Positions 46,319 to 58,000 of a DNA stretch of 64,000 nucleotides are shown in pieces (the first letter of the stretch is position 1; each line of letters starts with the position of its first letter). Below the pieces are notes generated by a model. That model was not told the origin of the DNA, made no database searches, and saw nothing but the letters and a program-made list of their open reading frames with translations. The stretch covers positions 260,501-324,500 of the forward strand of contig CAJNDT010005921.1 of the NCBI GenBank assembly GCA_905221615.1, in the 5' to 3' direction. The DNA comes from Symbiodinium sp. CCMP2592. Lineage: Eukaryota; Sar; Dinophyceae; Suessiales; Symbiodiniaceae. The position numbers were made by a program, and so were the translations under genes.

Positions 46319-48200
46319 GGGAGCCGGCCTCCGGCCCTACCGCGAGCCCTCTGGGGAAAACGGCCCCGCTTTGGGAGCCGGGGGTCTTGAAATTGGTACA
46401 GTGTAAGTCGGGAAACGGCTGCAATGAGGCCAATTTATCGGGGAATAAAGGGAGAGTCGACCACCACACCGCCGAAGTCGCGAAGCATTCTGACAAAAGG
46501 CCTTTGCCTCAAATCAGTCAGCCTCACGCATCACACGCGGGAAGTGCCATGCAGTGCATCTTTCGGAATCATCACAACCAGTGCTATGTGAATTCTGTAG
46601 CCTTACTTCTATTCTACTGAAGGCCAGCATCTGTGCAACTGGCTCCTTGGGCACCATACAATCTGCCTTGACTGAATCCGCCAGGTCCGCAGATGTCGAT
46701 ATTCTCAGCATGTCCACTTGGAAGACCCTGCTCAGAGGCTGACGACAGCCCCGGCAGCAACACGACGTCTCTGAACTCCTGCACTTCCTGTCACCAAGGC
46801 TGAATGGCGCTGCATGAGCTGGCGAGTGGGCCATTAACAGGCCTCTACCCGAACATCCAGGTAGATTCTCTTGATATGCCTTGCCCGATTTCAGTATCAG
46901 CGAGGTCAGCCACGCAAGCTATGCCAGAGGATCGATGTACATAGAACTGTATATATGCCGATCTTCAGGTCTCACCCGCGTGACGCGGCCCCTTCCTCGG
47001 GAGCCGATTGTTCTCTGTGACTCGACTCCAAGAAGGGAGCCGGCCGGCTTGCAGCCTCGCCACATTGCTGACCAGTCATACCATCAATCTACTCGGCGGC
47101 ATTCTGCACATAGGTGATCGTGCTCACACTGGTCATTACAGGATGTTTGAGATTCGTGATGTTAACCAAATGAGTGACACTCTTGAGGCGAGGGATCTCA
47201 TCATGCACGATGATAACAGCCGCTCACATCATTCAGATCCATCATAACGCCTATGTTTTACTCTTGAGGAAGATCTAGGTGTAGAGACTGCATCAAGATG
47301 CTCTCTACTTTGTTCGTAGTGTGCTGATCTACGGATCCACACTGCTCCGGCGACCGGCCCCAACAAGTGGACTTGCCCGCTAGACTCGAGACTCTCGTGC
47401 GGCGCTTGAATGAAATGATCCGCGTAGTAAGCGCCACGAGTGGCTCAAACCTAGGAGTGGTAGTAGTTTTCCCTTGCCATGGATGTTGCTGCATTACCGT
47501 GATTTTTCGGCATGCTTGTTTTTTCACTCACGGGTCACACGGCTGTTGACGACTTTATCACGGAACACGTTTTTCTCGTGGGGAAGCTGTACTTCGGCCC
47601 CCTCCTGGAGATCCCGAAAGCACGGGCTACACTTTGCAATGTTTCTGTTGCTTGGTTTATTGATGCATGTCCAACCTACCTGCATGGCATGGATCTTTGA
47701 GTATGTGGCGATGTATGCAACTGCTTGTTCGCTCCTGCAGCCATGCGAGCCATTTATTTGGTCATGGACCTGCAGGCCTGCTGCTCTAGGAGAAAAAAGG
47801 TGAGTTGGACATCCCGGCAAGCCCCTGCAGCACACTTCAGCGGTGGAGAGCTTTTGCTCCTGTCACACAGTCATGTTTGGAACAGCGTCAGTGATTTTTA
47901 TTTGGTTCACAGTGCTTTGTTTTCGGAGCCTATTGCAGGGAAATGCAGCTTTGTGGATAGACAACTTTCGGTAGAGTTTGGCAAGGAAGCTACTGCCCAG
48001 CTTCTGTTTCCGCTCGGCCCGGTCCCAAGTCCGGGGGTCATCAGCTTTTTCAGTGCACAGCTTCGAGGCTATCTGATGACTGGTGTGAGGGTTCCCCCCG
48101 AGCCCCCGAACAGAACCACGTAGTGGCAGTAGTCCACGGACTTCCCATGGTGGGAAGATGGCGGGTGGCGCGTCCCAGCACCGGACGACTGCACAGGATA
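46319..48200. other. Spacer with sparse dyad repeats
   Basis: GGGAGCCGG...CCGGCCC-type words occur at 46320, 46375 and 47000-47045, related to the dense array further right. No gene is supported. A 20-bp motif GAATGAAA-ATGATCCGCGTAG at 47410 recurs near 50272. Confidence 0.5.
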
Positions 48201-48239
48201 GCAACAAGCTGCCACGTCCTGTGCACGCGCTTTTTGTTA

Positions 48240-50010
48240 GGTGTGCCGTTCTTCGGCCCATTACCAGTGCTTCTCTGTCAAATAGGATTTTGCAGACGGC
48301 TGCCTGCAACGACAAGTGCAGTTCTGCGAGCCTCCCTGGCCGCCAATTTTTGGACCAGCGGGCTGTGCCAAGCGGCAGCAAGCGGCATCCAGTGCATGGG
48401 TCGTAGCCCCCTTGGTGTGCACGGGCCTTTTCGTTGGGATGATGTCTGCTATTTGCGTCTTGCCTCAGACTACACTTGAAAACGGCCATGCCGCCCCTCC
48501 CAGACATTTAAGCATTCTCCTCTTCAGGAGACTGGTCTTTCTCTGTACTGGTGATTTGCGAGCCGATTTCAAGACTACGTGTATTTCATGTTTGGTTATC
48601 TTTGTTATGGTTTCTTCACATCTTGACTCGAACCGCAATTGGCAGCATCCGCAGAAGCTGCTATATCGGCACTTGGGTTCAGGAGTCGTTGATCGGCCCT
48701 GTTTGCTGCAGGTCTTTGCTTGTTGGGAGCCGTCTACCGGCCCACTCAGCTGTGCTCACAGTACTTCAGGCGCCGTCTGTCGGCCCTTTGCGCGACGCTT
48801 AACCGGTGCGACCCTCCTCTCGAGGAGTGTGGAACCAATTTCGACTTCTTTGCGAACGGGCACAAGCGCAGTGGCTCCTTGGTTGCTGCCGCCCTTTGGG
48901 CGCCCTTTTTCAGAAAAGTTTCTTGCGGTCCTTCACTGGGTTTAGGGAGCCGTTCGGGAGCTGCAGGTCGGCCCGGTGGGCTGCAGGCCTCTGCGGGTTG
49001 GGTGCCGTCTGCCGGCTCATTCAGCTGCCTTTGGGACGTGCACAGTTCTGCCCACAGAACTCCAGGAGCCGTTCATCGGCCCATCAGCTTTGGGAGCCGC
49101 AGGTCCACCCTGTTTGTTGCAGGCCCTTCCGTGATGTGTGCCGTCTGTCGCCCCATTCAGCGAGCAGCTTTATTTCGCCTTTCAAATGCCTGCAATGTCC
49201 TGACTTTTTTGTGAGGATCCGCTGCGAGTCCCTAAGGGCCCAACGCTGCCCTTGGAGACTGTTACGGTTCTGCTCACTGTGTTTCAGGAGCTGCTTATCG
49301 GCCCTTCTGTTACGGGAGCCGTTGCTTGGCCCTGTCTGCTGCAGGCACTTCCGTGTAGGGCGCCGTCCGCCAGCCGACTCAGCATAGCTTGGAGAAGCGC
49401 GGTTCTGCTCGAGGTCCCTTAGGAGCTGTTTATCGGCCCTTTGCCTTCAGAGCTACAGAGCTGCACTGTTTGTTGTAGCCTTTTCAGTCTCGCGTGCCGT
49501 TTTTCGGCCCATGTGCAATATTTGGAGATGTGCCCAGTTCTACTCACAGTGCTTCTGGAGTTGCCGGCAAGTGCAAGTCTGCCGATAGGTTTGGTCTCCC
49601 TGGCGGCCATCACTTTGGCCAGCACTCAGTACAGCGAGGTGTCAGCAGGACAATGTGCCAATGTGCCTGAGTGTGGTGGTCAACACGCCCGAAGCGTGTG
49701 TGTCAGAGGAGTCTCAACCGCGGCTACTTCTTGCTTGAAGTCTTTGGCCCTCGAAGACATGGGTGTTCCATTCTTTTCGATTTCTCTGACAACGGGCAGA
49801 AGTGCTGTGGCTTTAGGTCAGTAAGCGCGAGAAAGCCTCTGTTGCAGCTGCCTTTGGCGGTCTGGCCCTTCGGGGTTTGCGTGGGCGCCCTTTTTCAGAG
49901 AAGTCTAAAGGACGCAGGACGTGCTCATCCCATGTGCTTCGGGCGCCGACTGTCGGCCCTTCTGCTTCGGGCGCCGTCAGACGGCCCTGTTTGCTGCAAA
50001 TTGCATAGTG
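48240..50010. repeat. Degenerate ~200-bp repeat array with GCCGT...CGGCCC dyads
   Basis: The unit reads roughly: TTCTGCTCACAGTGCTTCAG, GAGCCGTTnATCGGCCCTTC, GGGAGCCGTnnnTCGGCCCT, GTTTGCTGCAGGCCCTTCCG, GTGCCGTCTGTCGGCCCATT. Dyads GCCG..CGGC are seen near 48244, 48690, 48729, 48772, 48951, 49009, 49070, 49141, 49291, 49318, 49362, 49424, 49496, 49943 and 49970. CTGTTTGCTGCAGG or a variant follows many. About eight units, diverged and with gaps. No protein motif is seen in any frame. Confidence 0.7.
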
Positions 50011-50049
50011 TACAGCCCGTTTCAAGGTGCATGTAGACAGAGTAAGCCT

Positions 50050-51950
50050 GCGCTGAGGGACTTTTGCCTTGGTAGCATTTTATATGTCCTCCTTTCACGT
50101 GCTTTACAGTGGGACGTGGCATGCAACTTTCTTTTCGTTGCCACAATAGACAGCTGCCGCCTTGGGAAGCGGAGTGCAGTTGTCCGGCATGCCTAGCCAG
50201 GCCGTTGTTATGTCCACCGGTTGACATGAGTTCGTAGCGCCCGCTGAAGAGTCGACTCGACTAAAGCGTGTGAATGAAAAAATGATCCGCGTAGTCGAGG
50301 CACGCTTGACGAATTGACGTTCTTGAACCCGTTTGTTTTGAGAAGACATGAGTGTCCGTGCGGTCATGGAGATTTGCGAAGCTTTTGGTGAGCGCTGAGG
50401 AAGCTTTAATGCCGGGAGCCATTGGTCCTATGGGACGAGTCCTATGGGATATGTTGTCTGCTCCTTCGGCAGTCTGCTTGGGATTCAACCCCCGAGACGG
50501 ATACGTCCACGTGCAAAAAGAAATGCCTGGCCGCCTGCAGTGCACATTGTTGACTTCAGCATGTTTCTTGCTAGTGCCGCATGTGTACCTGAGCTTGGAC
50601 ATTCGCTCGTTCCTTTGTATCAGTGTTTTCCATGCTGCGAGCGACCCCGAAGCTTATGAGAGTTACTCCCAAAACCGTTCCCGTTACTCCGCGCACGCCG
50701 AGGCCCTTGAAAAAACAGGCTTGGGCTGCCTTCTGCAACCAAGCCGCCGATTTCATTCGACACGTCATTTCTTCGCCTCCTCCTCCCTCCCTCTGGCACT
50801 CTCCCTCGCTCTATCTTTTTCACCCCATCTCTTCCCCTTGTACCATTCACACTTGTTTCTTATCGTCTTTCGGCCAGCCTCCGTTTTGTTGCCTGCGTTT
50901 GGCAAGCATGATCTGCGAGAGAAATGGAAGAACGGGTTTGAGCCGCACTAAAGTGACCCCTAAGCACGAGTCATGCAAAAACATGCGCAAATACAGAGGG
51001 CAAGGTAAATAAACTGCACCAGACCCCACCACTTCGCTGCAACAGCTGTTTTGTGCAGGAGCAGTGCGAGGAGGAGAAGGAAGAACAGCGCCGAATAAGT
51101 TTGCCCTTATGCTTCGAGCCCGCGAATCCAGGCCCAATGTTTCGAATCGGGGTCTGCGACATGCCGCACAAGCTGGGTGCTTGGATGGCATCCATGTCTG
51201 CAGCCCATCCTATCCCACTACACCCATCAGCTTTCGAACGTTTTTTGAATATTGATTTGGGACTTTGTGCTTACAGGGACCGCAGCCGGTGAAGACGGAC
51301 ACATCCATGCAAGATGCACGGACCTGACGTTTAAGTCGTTTGGCACACATTCGTCACTTCGCTACAAAAGTGGGTGCTAGACACTGATGGCGCGCGCACA
51401 AATCCCGACATGTCACGAAATGCATCCTCCGTATTGGGCAACAGAACCTATGTGAAGACCGAGTGGAGATGTCTGAAAAGTTGTATTGCCGTATTGCTAC
51501 GCTGGGTTCTGGGGCTGGCATACTGCGCCAGGACGAAAGAAAGTTCGTGGCATCGGACAGGTCTGGTACCACATACTTGCAAATCCCTTTCCCAAAGACT
51601 GTTCCGCGAAGTCTCGACGTGAGGCCCGGACGTCAGAAATTCCTTCGTTTGAACAAAAAATAATTAATATGTGCCTATTCCTGGTGATGCATGGATCGCA
51701 TGCAGCCATGCACTTGCACTCGGACCCTCAGATCTCCATGTGTACCATCCCTGACCCAACCAGGAGATGGGCAAACAAGCTGCTAACATGCTGGGAAGGC
51801 CCGGCGCATCTTGCCTCACAGCCGGAGATCAACGCACCTTCACAAGCATTTGTTCGAGGGTCACAGCAGTAGCAGTTCATGGGAGTCATGGTTTCAACAG
51901 GTGATTGATGATACCAAACTGCAACACCATGTTAGTTCGAGCGAGGAGAC
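50050..51950. other. No supportable gene
   Basis: 50706-50744 carries TTGAAAAAACAGGCTTGGGC and a following part that repeats, with few changes, the sequence at 39219-39256: a dispersed repeat. Reading frames are short and overlapping. Confidence 0.5.
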
Positions 51951-51989
51951 GGTAGTTGATGTGTCGAGGCCTTGCAATCATGTGTTGCT

Positions 51990-52320
51990 GGAGCTGTGTG
52001 TGTTAGTCTCAGATGTGAGCGGTCACTGAGCAGTTTATTACATCGTCGCTCAGATCGAGTTTGCACCGAGGTCACGAATGCGGACAAGGGAGTTATCGAC
52101 GTGGAATCGATGCACAGGCGCATTGAGAAGGCAATCAGGCACATCCTGGAAACTGTGCTTGCGTGCTCCTCAAACAGCAAGAACGTCAGGCGGTGCACAG
52201 AGGCAACCAAGTGCTCGCGAGCGGGGCCATGTTGTTCCAGCAGAAGGCAGAGATGACCCTGCCTGAGCAACCTGTTCAGCGTGCGCAATTCATTTTGCGA
52301 TGATGGGGGAGTCGTCCATA
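51990..52320 (+). CDS. Candidate exon(s), unrecognised helical protein
   Basis: One + frame reads TEVTNADKGVIDVESMHRRI then EKAIRHILETVLACS. Near 52170 the neighbouring frame becomes the better one (LLKQQERQAVHRGNQVLASG, then MLFQQKAEMTLPEQPVQRAQ), implying a small intron or a frame change. It could belong with the piece at 52405-52470. No family is recognised. Confidence 0.3.
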
Positions 52321-52404
52321 GGTCTTTTGACGGGTTTGGCCGAGGTTTCCGGGAAGCAGCTTCGTAGTTGGCTTCGACACCTACAGGCAAGCAGAGTTGA
52401 GCCG

Positions 52405-52470
52405 AGCCCCCACGGCCGACAGCTTCCAGGAAGAACTGGAAGACTTATTGTTCGGGCAACAAGAGCAGAA
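52405..52470 (+). CDS. Candidate short exon
   Basis: Reads SRAPTADSFQEELEDLLFGQ then QEQK, just left of the long CA-type satellite. Acidic helix; possible neighbour of the previous candidate. Confidence 0.25.
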
Positions 52471-52547
52471 AGGTTACAAACAGTTCTTCTGTGACTGCAC
52501 TGTAGGCAGTTCTGTTGTGACTTCTGTTTCGATTCTTTTCCCAGCGA

Positions 52548-53180
52548 CACACACACACAGACACCCACACCCACACCCACACCCACACCCGCACCCACAC
52601 CCACACCCACACCCACACCCACACCCACACCCACACCCACACCCACACCCACACCCACACGCACACGCACACGCACACGCACGCACACACACACACACAC
52701 ACCCACACACCCACACACCCACACACCCACACACCCACACACCCACACACCCACACACACACACACACACACCCACACACCCACACACCCACACACCCAC
52801 ACACCCACACACCCACACACCCGCACACCCGCACACCCGCACACCCGCACACCCGCACACCCGCACACCCGCACACCCGCACACCCGCACACCCGCACAC
52901 CCGCACACCCGCACACGCACACACACACGCACACGCACACGCACACGCACACGCACACGCACACGCACACGCATACCCACACCCACACCCACACCCACAC
53001 CCACACCCACACCCACACCCACACCCACACCCACGCGCACACCCACACCCACACCCACACCCACACCCACACCCACACCCACACCCACACCCACACCCAC
53101 CCCCCACGCCCACGCCCACGCGCAGACGCACACGCACACGCACACACAGACATACACAGACACAGACACACACACACACA
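52548..53180. repeat. CACACC / CACACG compound microsatellite
   Basis: Runs of CACACC, then CACACG, ACACACCC, ACACCCGC, CACACG again, CACACC again, and a (CA)n end. The blocks are partly mirror-ordered. Long His/Thr/Pro or Val/Cys/Gly frames across it are by-products. Confidence 0.97.
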
Positions 53181-53725
53181 AAACGTTTTCATGTTGTGTT
53201 CATCTTGTGATCGGGGATCGATCTGAATATCATGTGGTGCTGGTCTTCAAGGCTTCCATGTTGAAGGTCATGGAAGACCCGACCCCCGGTTCTGTACTAG
53301 GTAACTGAATTAACTCAGCCATGTCATGCCGAGAATCCGGAAACCAGTCACTATGGATCATAGGTTTGAAGGAAATATTCTGCTGGGGTGTAGGGACCTC
53401 GCAGCAGTCATCCACACACAGTTCATTCGCGTGCAGCAGTGACGGTTGCCCTCATCCGATCCGAAGCCGAGAAGCTTCCCTCCTTGGGTGCGACTTTCTT
53501 TTGTAGGCTTGTGTACCTCTTTCATGAGGTGAACATGAAACTTGTGACAGCTTGCGACCACTGTCTGCGGCGAGAGGCCTTTTGGGTGTTTTGGCTGGGT
53601 GCACTCGGGGCGCTCTGCGAGCTTGAACTCCAAGAGGAGCGGCTATGACGTTTACGGAGCCTCTGGGACGCCGGGAGGGATGGCGTCTTGGGCGTGGTCC
53701 CGTCTGTAACGGGTGCCGCTTCTCA

Positions 53726-53755
53726 CTCACTCACTCACTCACTCACTCCTATGCC
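53726..53755. repeat. (ACTC)n microsatellite
   Basis: Seven ACTC units. Confidence 0.9.
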
Positions 53756-53989
53756 CCGCTAAACACTGACAATCACTGATCTCAAATGTGCATCTCACCT
53801 CTGAAACGCCTTCCCACAGCAGCGGCACGTACGGGAGATCCCCAAATTGCTTTGCTCTGCATGACATATCCTACACACTTGTCAAGAAGCTCGCTCACCT
53901 CTCGGTTCTTTGCGAGCTGTTTGCGAGCATGTGACGTTTGACGTACTTTTGACATATTGCGGGCGTTGTGCCCAGTGGTGGCATTCCGC

Positions 53990-54125
53990 ACATACATGCA
54001 TGCATGCATGCATGCATGCAGGCACGCATGCACGGTTCTGTGCATGCTTACTTGCATGCCTGCATACATACGTTACATACGTGCGTGCATGTGCACATAC
54101 GTACATACAGTTACATACATGCCTA
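53990..54125. repeat. (CATG)n / CATA-type microsatellite
   Basis: A run of TGCATGCATGCA near 53995-54022, then degenerate TGCATAC and CATACGT units to about 54120. Confidence 0.85.
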
Positions 54126-54447
54126 CATTTATACACAAGGGCATTATTGGTACGCGGACACATAGATACTTGCATAGAGGCATGGACGTATACACAACTT
54201 TCAAGCTTGCATAGACCTCCAAAGTGGAAGCATGCGGAAGAGCGTGCAGTACACCACTGTCCGGAGACCACTCCAAGATAGCCAAGATTACCCAATGATG
54301 GTATTCCATTCGAGGACCACAGAGCATTTTCCGGCTTGGAAGACTCCGAAACACCATATCACGGTGATGAGGTCCTGATGTGCGGCCCTGCCTTCAGAGC
54401 CTTCGGCTTCGGGCGATTTAAGTCCAAAATGCGAGTGGCGACAGTTT

Positions 54448-54651
54448 TGCTGTACCGGGAGCAAAACGTGCACCCCAAATACACCGGGCATCGTGGCAGA
54501 GCGCGATTGGCGCGAAAGGTTCGGGATTCTGCTGGAGATTATGCACTGCAACACAGAGCGAGATCTGCAGATAGTCAGCAATCAACCATTTCTTTTTTAT
54601 CTTGAAGACTGTTGGTCATTGGGAGGCATTGACAATTGCCCTGTGGGATAG
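54448..54651 (+). CDS. Candidate exon, unrecognised
   Basis: The frame reads CTGSKTCTPNTPGIVAERDW, then RERFGILLEIMHCNTERDLQ and SNQPFLFYLEDCWSLGGIDN. It lacks a start and may be one exon of a gene spanning 52-56 kb. A competing frame overlaps it. Confidence 0.3.
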   Translation, partial: CCTGSKTCTPNTPGIVAERDWRERFGILLEIMHCNTERDLQIVSNQPFLFYLEDCWSLGGIDNCPVG

Positions 54652-54654
54652 TTT

Positions 54655-55005
54655 TTGTGTCGATTGTGTCACGAGGTCGAACTTTCAGTGGTAGCCATCC
54701 GAATTGGAAGGCGCATACTCGATGCGAAGTACTACGCTCCAGCAGGCCGGAAACATCGGCAACACAATCGTTTGGCAGTCTTTAGTGTCGTGTTGATGTT
54801 GGGCCGAGGCTGCATGGATGGAAGTTCTCCTGGCCAGCAACCTGACCGTTTTGGATCTATGAGACTTTTTGGTCAAGCAGTTCAAGAAGTTGCCGTTTAC
54901 AGTGTCGCTTCGCCACCCGAAGACTGTTGGCCGAGCCGCCGCACAAACTTCCACAAGATGCGTCTCTGTCGAAGGCGACATGCACCCTCCGTCACGCTAG
55001 ACTGA
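54655..55005 (+). CDS. Candidate ORF, unrecognised
   Basis: A 116-codon frame with no family motif. It lies between two other exon candidates on the same strand, so it may be partly coding. Weak. Confidence 0.2.
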   Translation: MCRLCHEVELSVVAIRIGRRILDAKYYAPAGRKHRQHNRLAVFSVVLMLGRGCMDGSSPGQQPDRFGSMRLFGQAVQEVAVYSVASPPEDCWPSRRTNFHKMRLCRRRHAPSVTLD

Positions 55006-55138
55006 CAGCTGCAAGTGCACTAGATATTTCTCAGGTTCTTGCTTGCTGCTAGAATAATCGATGCGCACGATGACCTTGCCAACACGACATGTCTAAACTC
55101 TAAACATCACTGCCAGTCGTCCGGACAAGGCAACGAGA

Positions 55139-56446
55139 ATGGACTTTGAATGCGTTGCGGCAGCTGCACCGTCCATGCCCAGGATTACTGGGAGGGGGGT
55201 CAACAAATTTAAAAAGGATCAACAAAAATTTAGGAAGGATCAACAAAAACATTTAGAAAGGATCAAAAACAAATTTAGCGTTTACGAGGTAAATTGCCTA
55301 TTTCCTCGCTTGACAGCCTTCGGCTTCTGGGCTCTTGGCTTCTGTGCTGCCTGGCTCCGCGGTTTTTTTTGGCTTCTGGGCTCCGTTGGCTTTCTGGCTT
55401 CTTGGGTTCCTGGCTTCTTGGCTTCCGGGCGGCTTGGCTTCTTGGCTGCTTGGCTTCTTGGCTTCCTGGCTTCTTGGCTTCCGGGCGGCTTGGCTTCTTG
55501 GCTGCTTGGCTTCTTGGCTTCTAGGCTTCCTTGCCGGCTTCTTAGCTTCTTGGCTTCTCGTCGTGCTTCTTGCTTGTATATACACACGTACACGCCTACA
55601 TGCATACACACCGACCTGCACTTGTTCTTGCTTACGCTCTGCTTTTCTGTTTGTTAGTCTTCGCATGTGCTTTTCCATTGTCGTACTACGTTCCTCGGAG
55701 TTGTGGAGACGCCGATAATACTGCAGACTCTTGTCTCCTTTTAGTATTGTGTCTATTCTTTCTCTCAGTTCTAGTATTATGATTTGATTACAAAAAAATG
55801 GTTTCGTTCATACTGTCTCATAGTCTGTTAGTGTTATTACGATCATGTGATTTGTATGTTATCATCTTTTCCTATGAGTATCATTATGAATATTCTGAGT
55901 ACTGTTGTTACTAGTAGCAGTATACACACATACATACATAAATGAATAAATGTGTATATCTATATACATATATATATATAGCTATACGCATATCTGTGGC
56001 AAGCCCGTGTATATATACAATAATAGAAACCATAGACCAGCATGTAACACAACTACAGTATCTCCGTCGCGCAAACTCAGATCTCCGAGCTGCCACTGGT
56101 AGGGGAGGCGCCGTGGTAGGAAGGGACGAGCTGGGGGCGGCCACGCGGAGATATTGGAATAGCACTTGCCGTTGTTTGCAGCAAATCTCCAATCCCTAAT
56201 TTTTTTTGATCCTTCCTAAATTTTTTCTTGATCCGTTCAGCCTAAATTTGTTTTTGATCCTTTTTAAGTTTTTTTGATCCTCCACCCAGGATTACTTGTG
56301 TAAACACGCCATCCCTCAAGTTTAATCAGCCTGAGTTCATTGCTTCGATGTATCAAGGCTGCCGAGTGCAATTTGTAGTTGCTGGTCGCCTGGATCTCGA
56401 GCGCAGCATCCTACGATCTTGCTCGTGGTTGACAATGTCAAGCTGA
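55139..56446 (+). CDS. Short coding frame interrupted by an introner-like element
   Basis: ATG at 55139 opens MDFECVAAAAPSMPRIT, ending exactly at 55189. If the segment between the two AGGATTACT copies is removed with one copy, the frame continues at 56297 with CVNTPSLKFNQPEFIASMYQ, then GCRVQFVVAGRLDLERSILR and stops at 56446: 66 aa, phase preserved (1,107 bp removed, divisible by 3). It may be one exon of a longer gene, since donors exist before the stop. Family unknown. Unspliced, the frame runs on into low-complexity sequence to 55657. Confidence 0.4.
55181..56296. mobile_element. Introner-like element with TIRs and 9-bp target duplication
   Basis: The element body is 55190-56287. Left end GGGAGGGGGGTCAAC and right end (reverse complement) GGGTGGAGGATCAAA begin ~90-bp inverted repeats built of ~24-bp units around AAGGATCAACAAAAATTTAG. 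AGGATTACT flanks both sides (55181-55189, 56288-56296). The right end CCC plus AG of the duplication makes a CAG|G acceptor; the matching left break CAG|GATTACT would be a GA donor, a type reported for dinoflagellate introns. The interior has a GCTTCTTGG minisatellite and (TA)/(CA) tracts but no protein. Confidence 0.7.
55310..55565. repeat. GCTTCTTGG minisatellite
   Basis: GGCTTCTTGGCTTCTTGG and GGCTTCCTGGCTTCTTGG units, with a longer unit of about 58 bp (TTCCGGGCGGCTTGGCTTCT...) present twice, at about 55422 and 55480. It sits inside the introner-like element. Confidence 0.85.
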
Positions 56447-57910
56447 GGCATGGATAGTGGCGACTTCAAGACGATTGTCACGCATCCGATCATGGACCTG
56501 CCGCAGGACGGTGCCAAAGCCACAGTCGACTGTTAATGCTATGGCTTCCATGACCGGGCTGGAACCTGATCAGACTACGTCAGTCTTTCGTCATGAGCTG
56601 GCAGTGAAGCGTGCATGCCAGCTGCAGTGCAAAGTAATCTCCAGAAGCGGGGCGAGCATCCGAACATCGAAAGTGCAAATGAACGACTTTCAACAGACAT
56701 GTCTCTGCACGACGTGTGACAGAATTTCACATTGTCGTCGCCTCTTGGCGTGCCATCCGAGACCAGCGAACGTTTTGGACGGCTTGTCTCGCTCGTAGCT
56801 CTGCATGGCAGCGAATGCACCGATGTGCAAGCTTGTGCAAGCATCTCCCCCCGACAACGTTGATGCAGCGGCATAGTGCAGTATCGATACTGTCCACCAT
56901 GCGAAACAAAAGCAGAGCCGAGCATCTTCCTCACAAGAAATCGGTTGCCATCGCCATAGTTGCCTTCTCTATCATGCGTCTGCTCTGACTGTGGGAAGGC
57001 TCTCGGGCAGATGATGGTTCATTCCGCAGCATTGTCCTGGCCGGCCGGAGGTGTCATCCTTGGGTTTCGCCTTCCATTGTTGCTTGGGTCTTCCTGACGC
57101 CCCCTGGTTGGATCTCCCCCTGGTTGAAGCGCGAATCGCAAGTAGCTGCTTGAGCCCGGCTGCTTCCGACTGTGACGTCTGTGCAAGTAGTGAAAGCCCC
57201 GTATTGATGGCGCTGCTTGCGCCTAACCAGTCCCTTGTTGAATCTTGTCAACGAACACGGTTCAACACGGTTCAGTGCAGAGAATTCGGAACATGGTACA
57301 TGGAAAAAATGAAACAGGCGACTGTGCCCTTTCAAGCGGTATCCCCCTACGGAGGGTATGTGTGTTCTAGCGCAGCCATGCGCAGTCCAAAGCGCAGTGC
57401 CAGAGGTGCTATGGCCAGAAAATAAATCCAGCATGTTGTCCTCCAAACCTCCAGCAAGAAGCAGTCTTCATGTCGGCAGTAGTTCAAGAGCTCATGAGTC
57501 CCGACGTTAGTGCCAGGACTTGGCCGGCATGTTTCGAGAGTTACCAGATTTCCGCTCGAGCCCAAGTTAGTTTCTGCATGTTTCTGCAGCCCCAAACGAG
57601 TCGGAGGCAATGACATCTCATCCACAGCGCTGAGACAAAAATCGCTGGACACCGCGCCGGTGCTCTAGTCGCAGTGTCCTTAATGGCAGGCCGAAACCAC
57701 GGAATCCCCAGTCGTAGATGCACATGCGCGAGGCGGCTACATCTTCCCCATGCTGCAGTAAGATGGAGAGTCCAGGAATGGTGCAATCTGGCGACGGCCG
57801 CTTCAGCCGCTTCTAGTAGTCGACCGAAGGAGGTGTTGGAGTTTGCTTTTGTTGTCTCGTGTGCTGCTTCATGTGTGGAGCTTCTGTCGGATTGAGCACT
57901 CTGATGCCTT
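56447..57910. other. Intergenic; no supportable gene
   Basis: A 124-codon + frame (57051-57425) and a 130-codon minus frame overlap almost fully, and neither has a motif. It probably includes the promoter region of the Virilizer-like gene. Confidence 0.45.
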
Positions 57911-57916
57911 CCACAG
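57911..57916 (+). promoter_or_regulatory. Candidate trans-splice (spliced-leader) acceptor
   Basis: CCACAG|GGG follows a T/C-rich stretch, 84 bp before the chosen ATG of the Virilizer-like gene. Dinoflagellate mRNAs receive a 22-nt spliced leader at such AGs. It could instead be the acceptor of a cis intron: the frame stays open from 57917 to the ATG. Confidence 0.35.
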
Positions 57917-58000
57917 GGGTTTGTCTGGCTCGACGGCTCGAGCTGCGGGCAGCAGCAAGTTAGATTGAGAAGGTTTCCGAAGTTTTTCAACCCTGATGCA

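Noticed and set aside
48240..50010. CRISPR-like array or protein repeat gene
   Set aside because: Units are diverged, spacer lengths vary, and no frame stays open across units.
52290..53308. Open frames of up to 303 codons on both strands
   Set aside because: Produced by the CACACC/CACACG microsatellite; the unique ends are too short to support a gene except for the small exon candidates listed.
55282..55718. Open frames with repeated Leu-Gly-Phe-Leu-Ala-Ser-Trp or Lys-Pro-Arg-Ser-Gln
   Set aside because: Translation of the GCTTCTTGG minisatellite within the introner-like element.
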